From Bacillota bacterium (GTDB taxonomy: Bacteria > Bacillota > Clostridia > Christensenellales > UMGS416): a DNA stretch of 26,880 nucleotides. This document shows, one piece after another, positions 22,035 through 26,880 of this stretch. The DNA is taken from assembly GCA_023409755.1 (NCBI GenBank), contig JAEYRA010000079.1:1-26880 (forward strand). Direction: 5' to 3'. Position 1 is the first letter of the stretch. Each line of letters begins with the position of its first letter. The notes under the pieces are model-generated. The model made no database searches. It worked only from the letters and a program-made list of their open reading frames with translations, and was not told the origin of the DNA. The position numbers and the translations under genes were made by a program.

Positions 22035-23304
22035 GCCGGGATACCTGCATCAACAACGCCAATTTGCAATGTTCATAGGTCAAGCCGCCCTGCAAGTATG
22101 CGATGTAGGGCGGCTTGATTGGCGCATCGGCACTCAGCTCAATGGACGCCCCCTGCACGAAGGTACCCGCCGCCATGACCACGTCGTTTTGGTAGCCCGG
22201 CATGGGCCAGGGTTCGGGCACGACATGGCTGTCCACCGGTGAGGCCTGCTGCACGGCTCGGCAGAAGGCCAGCAGCTTTTCCTCACTGTCAAAACGGATG
22301 GACTGGGTGATGTCCGAGCGCATGTCGTCTGGCCCGGGCATGACGCAATACCCCAACTGCTGATAGACGGCGGCGCTGAGGATTGCGCCCTTGAGCGCCT
22401 GGCCCACGGTATGCGGTGCCAGGAACAGCCCTTGGTAGAACGGCAGATAGCCCGACGGCCAACTGCCAACCTCCCGGCCGATGCCCGGAGCCGTCAGGCG
22501 GTATTGGATGCGGTCGATGAGATGCGCCTTGCCGGCGATGTAGCCGCCCGTCGGCGCCAATCCGCCGCCAGGGTTCTTGATGAGTGAACCGACAATAAGG
22601 TCCGCCCCCACGTCAGTTGGCTCGTCCCGCTCTGTGAACTCTCCGTAGCAGTTGTCCACCACCACGGCGACCCCTTTCCGGATGGATCGAATGCGGCGAA
22701 TTGCTTCGCTGATCTCCTCCACGGTGACGGCGGTACGCCAGGCATAACCCCGGGAGCGCTGGAGATACACGATGTCGATTGTCGGGTCGTCAGCCAGTGT
22801 GCGGCAGGCCGCGTCTGTGTCAATGCGCCCATCGGCAGCCAACGGCAACGCGGAAAAGCGTACACCGCTCTCCACCAGGCTCTCGATCCCATTCTCACAG
22901 GGCTCAATGCCGATGGTTTGCAGCAGCGTGTCGTAGGGCCTGTCGGTGATGCTCAAAATGTGTGACCCGCGTCTGGCTACGCCGTACAGCGCCAGGGAAA
23001 GCGCGTGAGTACCGGAGACCATCTGCGGGCGGACCAGCGCGTCCTCGGTGTGGAAGACCGCTGCAAACAGCCGGTCCAACATGTCTCGCCCGATGTCGTC
23101 ATAGCCGTACCCCGTGGTACCAGAAAAATGGCGGGCCTCCACCCGACAGGTACGGAAGGCATCCAGCACTTTGGCTTGGTTATGCAGTTGTACTGCCTCC
23201 GCCTGGGCAAATTGTTGTTGCAGTGATTGCTCGGCGCCTGCTATCAGTGCCTGAGCGGCGTCCGAAATGTGCAGTGCGTCAGAGTACTCCCTCTGGATTG
23301 ACAT
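22027..23304 (-). CDS. PLP-dependent protein, aluminium-resistance/methionine gamma-lyase-like (YnbB family)
   Basis: A 425-residue fold-type I PLP enzyme of the family annotated as aluminium resistance protein or methionine gamma-lyase family (YnbB in Bacillus). Seen: HFSGTTGYGYDDIGRDMLDR, QMVSGTHALSLALYG, YLQRSRGYAWR, VVVDNCYGEF with Asp217, and the PLP lysine K243 in GSLIKNPGGGLAPTGGYIAG. Its physiological reaction is not established. ATG 23304 is fixed by GGGAGGA five bases upstream. The gene overlaps the end of hfq by 26 bases and is the last of the mutS-mutL-miaA-hfq operon; the neighbourhood hfq-ynbB-lexA is common in Firmicutes. Confidence 0.92.
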   Translation of the reverse strand: MSIQREYSDALHISDAAQALIAGAEQSLQQQFAQAEAVQLHNQAKVLDAFRTCRVEARHFSGTTGYGYDDIGRDMLDRLFAAVFHTEDALVRPQMVSGTHALSLALYGVARRGSHILSITDRPYDTLLQTIGIEPCENGIESLVESGVRFSALPLAADGRIDTDAACRTLADDPTIDIVYLQRSRGYAWRTAVTVEEISEAIRRIRSIRKGVAVVVDNCYGEFTERDEPTDVGADLIVGSLIKNPGGGLAPTGGYIAGKAHLIDRIQYRLTAPGIGREVGSWPSGYLPFYQGLFLAPHTVGQALKGAILSAAVYQQLGYCVMPGPDDMRSDITQSIRFDSEEKLLAFCRAVQQASPVDSHVVPEPWPMPGYQNDVVMAAGTFVQGASIELSADAPIKPPYIAYLQGGLTYEHCKLALLMQVSRLI

Positions 23305-23503
23305 GGATTCCTCCCGATGGTGTGATGGCCGCAATGGCTCTTTTGTAGAGTATGGCGTGGTCCCCTGCCCCGCTCCCCCGCACAATGATGGCGTTGGCGT
23401 CGTGAGCCACGGGAATGGCGAGGATGTCCCGCCCTTCCGTCAGATGGAAATTGACCGGCAACCCCTTGCGGATCAGCCCGTCCAACAACGTACGTTCGTC
23501 CAC
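23279..23503 (-). CDS. hfq: RNA chaperone Hfq (divergent)
   Basis: A 74-residue Sm-like protein expected to form a hexameric ring that binds small RNAs and mRNAs. Strand pattern fits Hfq: GLIRKGLPVNFHLTEGRDI corresponds to the PVTIFLxNG region, then a VAHDANAIIVRG Sm1 end, and the Sm2 motif YKRAIAAITP (usual YKHAISTIxP). The proximal-face His is replaced by Arg and the usual QxxFLN motif in helix 1 is altered to LLDGLIRKG. Start is GTG 23503 with GGGGTG about seven bases upstream, 16 bases after the miaA stop. Position directly after miaA is the standard place of hfq, which strengthens the call. Confidence 0.85.
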   Translation of the reverse strand: MDERTLLDGLIRKGLPVNFHLTEGRDILAIPVAHDANAIIVRGSGAGDHAILYKRAIAAITPSGGIHVNPEGVL

Positions 23504-23519
23504 CGCACATCACCCCGGC

Positions 23520-24446
23520 TCATTCTATGCCCAGGGCGGGGCGAATATAGCCCAGAGCCGCATCAACCAGTGCCACAATTGAGGCAGCGTCAATGTCCAT
23601 CCAATGAATGGCAGGTTCCCGGCGAAACCAGGTCATCTGCCGTTTGGCATACCGTCGGCTCCCACGCTTGATTTCTTCCACCGCTTCACTCAGCGAGACG
23701 GTACCGTTCAGATGGGCCAGAATTTCCTTGTAGCCGATGGCTTGCGCCGCTGTTTGAGAGAGGGTGCCTTTTGCCAACGACCGCACCTCATCCAGCAACC
23801 CCTGATCCATCATGCGGTCCACCCGCTGGTCAATGCGGGCATACAGGCCGTCTCGGTTCGCCGCTCGCAACCCCAGCCAAGCCAGCCGATAGAGTGGCTC
23901 CCGGGCAAAAACAGTGCGTGCCGCTCCAGCGGGTTGAGCTTCCAGCGCGCGAATGACGCGCTTGACGTTGTTGGGGTGGATCTCCGCCGCCAACGCCGGG
24001 GATCGCGCTTCCAACAGCCGATGCAGGGCCTTCGGGCCTTCCCGCTCAGCCAGTGCTGCCCACTGCTGACGTTGGTTGGGGTCGGGCGGTTGGTCTGTGA
24101 AGTCCAGCGGGTAGACGACGGCGTTGATGTAGAGCCCCGTACCGCCGCAAAGGATGGGCAGATGCCCCCGGGCCGTGATCTCCTCTATGCAGCGGCGTGC
24201 TTGCTGTTGATAGAGCTGCACGCTGTAGCTCTCCCCCGGGTCGATCATATCCAGCATGTGGTGGGGAATCCCCTGGCGATCTTCCAGGGTGGGCTTGGCG
24301 GTGCCGATGTCCATGCCGCGGTACACCTGCATGGAGTCTGCGGAGACGATCTCCCCACCCAGTCTTTTCGCCAGTTCCACCGCCAGCGCGGTTTTGCCCG
24401 TCGCCGTGGGGCCGCACAGCACGACCAACCGCTTCGACTCCATCAT
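23520..24446 (-). CDS. miaA: tRNA dimethylallyltransferase
   Basis: A 308-residue enzyme that transfers a dimethylallyl group to A37 of tRNAs reading codons that start with U. The P-loop is GPTATGKTALAVELAKRLGG (residues 12-31), followed by EIVSADSMQVYRGMDIGTAKP, GIPHHMLDMIDP, ILCGGTGLYINAVVYPLDF, and near the C-terminus AIGYKEILAHLNG and RRYAKRQMTWFRRE. Length matches the family. Its first ATG overlaps the mutL stop as ATGA (24443-24446), so translation is coupled. A second in-frame ATG follows directly. Confidence 0.97.
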   Translation of the reverse strand: MMESKRLVVLCGPTATGKTALAVELAKRLGGEIVSADSMQVYRGMDIGTAKPTLEDRQGIPHHMLDMIDPGESYSVQLYQQQARRCIEEITARGHLPILCGGTGLYINAVVYPLDFTDQPPDPNQRQQWAALAEREGPKALHRLLEARSPALAAEIHPNNVKRVIRALEAQPAGAARTVFAREPLYRLAWLGLRAANRDGLYARIDQRVDRMMDQGLLDEVRSLAKGTLSQTAAQAIGYKEILAHLNGTVSLSEAVEEIKRGSRRYAKRQMTWFRREPAIHWMDIDAASIVALVDAALGYIRPALGIE

Positions 24447-26362
24447 GTGCGCTTGAAATGCCGGTCCAGGGCAGTCTTCTCCATGGCCAGCGCAAAGGGT
24501 CGGCCATGGGGGCAGGTTAAGGGTGTAACCTCGGCACGGATGAGCCCGAGCAAGGTCTTGAGTTCGTCGTTCGTGAGCTTGTCGCCAGCCTTCACGGCCC
24601 GTTTGCAGGCCATGGACATAATCTTCTCGCGCTTCAGCTCCACTGTACGCACCGAGCGGTCATCGGCCAACAGGTCAACGATGTTGAGCAGCAGGTCCTG
24701 CACCTGCGGCTGTCCCAGTATCACGGGGACGGCGCGGATCTGATAGGAAAGACGGCCGTACTCCTCCACCTCAAACCCCAGCTGCGCCATCAATTCCAGG
24801 TTCTCGTCGATAATGGCTTTCGCCTCGAAGGTGACTTGAATGGTTTGTGGCACCAGGAGTTTTTGGGAGACGGTCTCCTGCCGTTCCAGCCGCGCCAGAT
24901 ACCGGTCGTACCACAGCCGCTCGTGGGCGGCATGCTGGTCGATGATGAAGAGTTTGTCCCCGGCTTGCAGAACGGCATAGACCCCGAACGCCTGCCCCAG
25001 CAACGTGATTTCCTCCTGCGGCGGCAGGAACGGTTCCTGCTCCGGGAGCTGTTGCGTCGCGGTGTTTGGGATGGAGGGCCGCTGCATGAGCGTTGTAGGC
25101 GTGGCGGACCGGCCTGTCCAGCCGGAGCTTCGCAGTGCCGCCTGTACGCTCTCCGTCAGTCGGCTGACCGTCTCGCCCACACTCTGCGTACGATGTACCG
25201 GCAGTGGTTCTCTCACGCTCGCCTCGCCCATTGGAGGGGCAAAGGATGCAAAGGGCAGCACCACTTGAGGTGCTTCTTCTGTGGTGGCAGTTTGCGCGTT
25301 TGGATGCCCGATCAGCTCTCTCTCTTCCTGCTGCAACTGTCTCTGCAATGGACTCCAGGGGATGGTCTGGGCCTTTAGCCGCTCCAATGCCTGGGAGACG
25401 GCTGCCTCCACCAGGTACTTGACGGCAGATTCATTGACAAAACGGACCTGCAGCTTGTTGGGGTGGACATTGACGTCGACCTCGCCTACTGGCACGTTGA
25501 GGTTGAGTACAAAGCCAGGGTATCGCTTGCTCTCCAACGTGCCACCGTACAACCTCTCCACAATGGCACCCAACCCGAAATGGGTGATGTTGCGGCCGTT
25601 GACCATCAAAATCTGGTGGCCGCGGTTACCACGAGCGTTGGCGGGGGCAAAGAGCGCACCTTGCAGCGACATGGTTTCGGTACGTCCTTCCACCGGCAGG
25701 AGGCCATCGGCAATCTCCCTGCCGAAGATGGTGTAGATGGCATTGACCAGGTTGCCGTCACCGGTGCTGTGGTAGATGACCTTGTCATTGCTGATGAACT
25801 TGATGGACACCGCCGGGTTGGCCAGAATGAGCCGAAGCAGTGTGGAACTGACATAGCCGGCCTCGGTCGACGGCTTTGCCAGGAACTTCAAACGCGCTGG
25901 CGTGTTGTAGAAGAGGTTACGCACCAGAATCGTTGTGCCATCGGGGCAGCCATATTCGGTAAAGCTCTGTTTCTGCCCGCCGTGGATGACCATGCGCACA
26001 CCCGCAGGCTGGGCGGCGGGCTTGGTGGTAATCTCCAACTGGGAGACAGCGGCCACGCTGTATAGTGCCTCGCCGCGGAAACCGAGCTGCTGGATGTTGT
26101 ATAGGTCGTCAAGCTTCTGAATTTTGCTGGTGGCGTGGCGCAGGAAGGCCAGCTCCACCTCGTCGGCTGCAATGCCACTGCCATTGTCGGTGACGCGCAG
26201 CGACTCGATGCCGCCCTCACGAATCTCCACCGTGACGAACGTGCTGCCCGCGTCGATGGAGTTCTCCACCAGCTCCTTGATGACCGAAGAGGGCCGCTCG
26301 ACAACCTCGCCGGCGGCAATCTTCTGGGCGATGCTTTCCTCCAGCAGATGAATGTGTGCCAT
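24443..26362 (-). CDS. mutL: DNA mismatch repair protein MutL
   Basis: A 639-residue mismatch repair ATPase/endonuclease. The N-terminal GHKL ATPase contains QKIAAGEVVERPSSVIKELV, ENSIDAG, VTDNGSGI, FLRHATSKI, GFRGEAL and, further on, NVHPNKLQVRF. A Pro/Gln-rich linker spans about residues 340-440. The C-terminal domain carries the endonuclease motif DQHAAHERLWYD (475-486), plus ACKRAVKA and CPHGRPFAL, so it is the nicking type. The last position of DQHAxxExxxxE is Asp here. ATG 26362 aligns with known N-termini but has a poorly spaced ribosome site; TTG 26371 with GGAG four bases upstream is an alternative adding three residues. It starts just after the mutS stop. Confidence 0.96.
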   Translation of the reverse strand: MAHIHLLEESIAQKIAAGEVVERPSSVIKELVENSIDAGSTFVTVEIREGGIESLRVTDNGSGIAADEVELAFLRHATSKIQKLDDLYNIQQLGFRGEALYSVAAVSQLEITTKPAAQPAGVRMVIHGGQKQSFTEYGCPDGTTILVRNLFYNTPARLKFLAKPSTEAGYVSSTLLRLILANPAVSIKFISNDKVIYHSTGDGNLVNAIYTIFGREIADGLLPVEGRTETMSLQGALFAPANARGNRGHQILMVNGRNITHFGLGAIVERLYGGTLESKRYPGFVLNLNVPVGEVDVNVHPNKLQVRFVNESAVKYLVEAAVSQALERLKAQTIPWSPLQRQLQQEERELIGHPNAQTATTEEAPQVVLPFASFAPPMGEASVREPLPVHRTQSVGETVSRLTESVQAALRSSGWTGRSATPTTLMQRPSIPNTATQQLPEQEPFLPPQEEITLLGQAFGVYAVLQAGDKLFIIDQHAAHERLWYDRYLARLERQETVSQKLLVPQTIQVTFEAKAIIDENLELMAQLGFEVEEYGRLSYQIRAVPVILGQPQVQDLLLNIVDLLADDRSVRTVELKREKIMSMACKRAVKAGDKLTNDELKTLLGLIRAEVTPLTCPHGRPFALAMEKTALDRHFKRT

Positions 26363-26363
26363 A

Positions 26364-26880
26364 TCAGTCAATCTTCTCCATACGCTGTTTCAAGCGGTTC
26401 AGCAGATACAGCGCGTCGATGGGGGCGGTGGTGCTGATGTCAAGGGCACGTATCTCCTCCAGTATCGGCGCGTACGGCACGACGTCGAGGAAGTTCAGTT
26501 GGCTCTGCTCACTGCGTCGGGCGTTCAGGTTCTCTGCTGTTTGCCCCGCGCTGCGCTGCACGCCGTTCTTGCTGATGTCGGCAGCCTCCAGGAGGGAGAG
26601 AATCTCACGCGCGCGCAGGAGTACCTCTTGCGGGAAGCCAGCCATGCCCGCCACATGGATGCCAAAGCTCTTGTCCGCCCCGCCGCGCACCACCCGCCGC
26701 AGGAAGATGACGTCCTCCCCCTGCTCCTTAACCGACATGCAGTAGTTCTTGACCCCCTGCACCCGGTCCTCCAACTCTGTAAGCTCATGGTAATGGGTGG
26801 CGAAGAGCGTCTTGGCGCCTACCTTGTTGGCGTCACAAAGGTACTCCACCACCGCCCAGGCTATGCTCAAACCATCATAG
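26364..26880 (-). CDS. mutS: DNA mismatch recognition protein MutS (C-terminal part, cut by window edge)
   Basis: The leftward frame enters at the window edge and ends at 26364, giving the last 172 or so residues. ATHYHELTELEDRVQGVKNY is the conserved end of the MutS ATPase, followed by FLRRVVRGGADKSFGIHVAG with the helix-turn-helix dimerisation region MAGFPQEVLLRAREILSLLE. The C-terminal tail (LDISTTAPIDALYLLNRLKQ) is the usual end of bacterial MutS. The mutL ATG lies one base after the stop. The N-terminal mismatch-binding domain and the promoter of this operon are outside the window. Confidence 0.96.
   Translation of the reverse strand, partial: YDGLSIAWAVVEYLCDANKVGAKTLFATHYHELTELEDRVQGVKNYCMSVKEQGEDVIFLRRVVRGGADKSFGIHVAGMAGFPQEVLLRAREILSLLEAADISKNGVQRSAGQTAENLNARRSEQSQLNFLDVVPYAPILEEIRALDISTTAPIDALYLLNRLKQRMEKID

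Noticed and set aside
23604..24743. Rightward open frame of 379 codons opposite miaA and the end of mutL
   Set aside because: Both opposite genes are fully conserved. The frame is a low-complexity antisense product of GC-rich codons.

Overview
The window (about 26.9 kb) looks like the chromosome of an anaerobic, moderately GC-rich clostridial Firmicute, probably an uncultured gut-type lineage. This is inferred from gene order (mutS-mutL-miaA-hfq-ynbB-like facing a tyrosine recombinase-lexA block), a Firmicutes-type LexA box, canonical -35/-10 promoters with strong AGGAGG-type ribosome sites, and several glycan-related accessory genes. No phage, insertion sequence, CRISPR array or rRNA was seen.

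Layout. Positions 1-404 hold the 5' part of a fucose/arabinose-isomerase-like gene read leftward. An AT-rich 442-base intergenic region follows, then an XRE-family regulator. Positions 1344-3131 are a rightward housekeeping cluster: RNase PH, the RdgB/HAM1 nucleotide pyrophosphatase and a YfcE-like phosphodiesterase. Positions 3113-6118 are a leftward, translationally coupled operon: two diverged RMD1/DUF155 membrane-anchored proteins, a URO-D-family enzyme and a small membrane protein. A lower-GC DUF3795 gene and tRNA-Pro(GGG) come next. A sulfatase, tRNA-Arg(CCT) and a leftward ADP-ribosylglycohydrolase-like protein with extra beta-rich domains occupy 7428-11376. A heterodimeric ABC exporter pair, an FAD oxidoreductase with a C-terminal Rieske domain and a small J-like protein run rightward from 11549 to 17161.

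The right third is core metabolism and DNA maintenance: purB, tRNA-Trp(CCA) on the opposite strand, proC, rnhA, a XerS-like tyrosine recombinase and lexA. Convergent to these is a leftward operon of mutS (partial), mutL, miaA, hfq and a PLP-dependent YnbB/aluminium-resistance-type protein. Together these cover mismatch repair, SOS control, tRNA modification and RNA chaperoning.

The most interesting non-coding signal is a perfect 16-bp inverted repeat at 20147-20182, just upstream of the recombinase gene. Its core reads as 11-bp arm, 6-bp spacer, 11-bp arm, which is the layout of a dif site. The most interesting gene group is the coupled pair of DUF155 paralogues with a URO-D-family protein. 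All functional calls come from reading motifs by eye; no searches were run.
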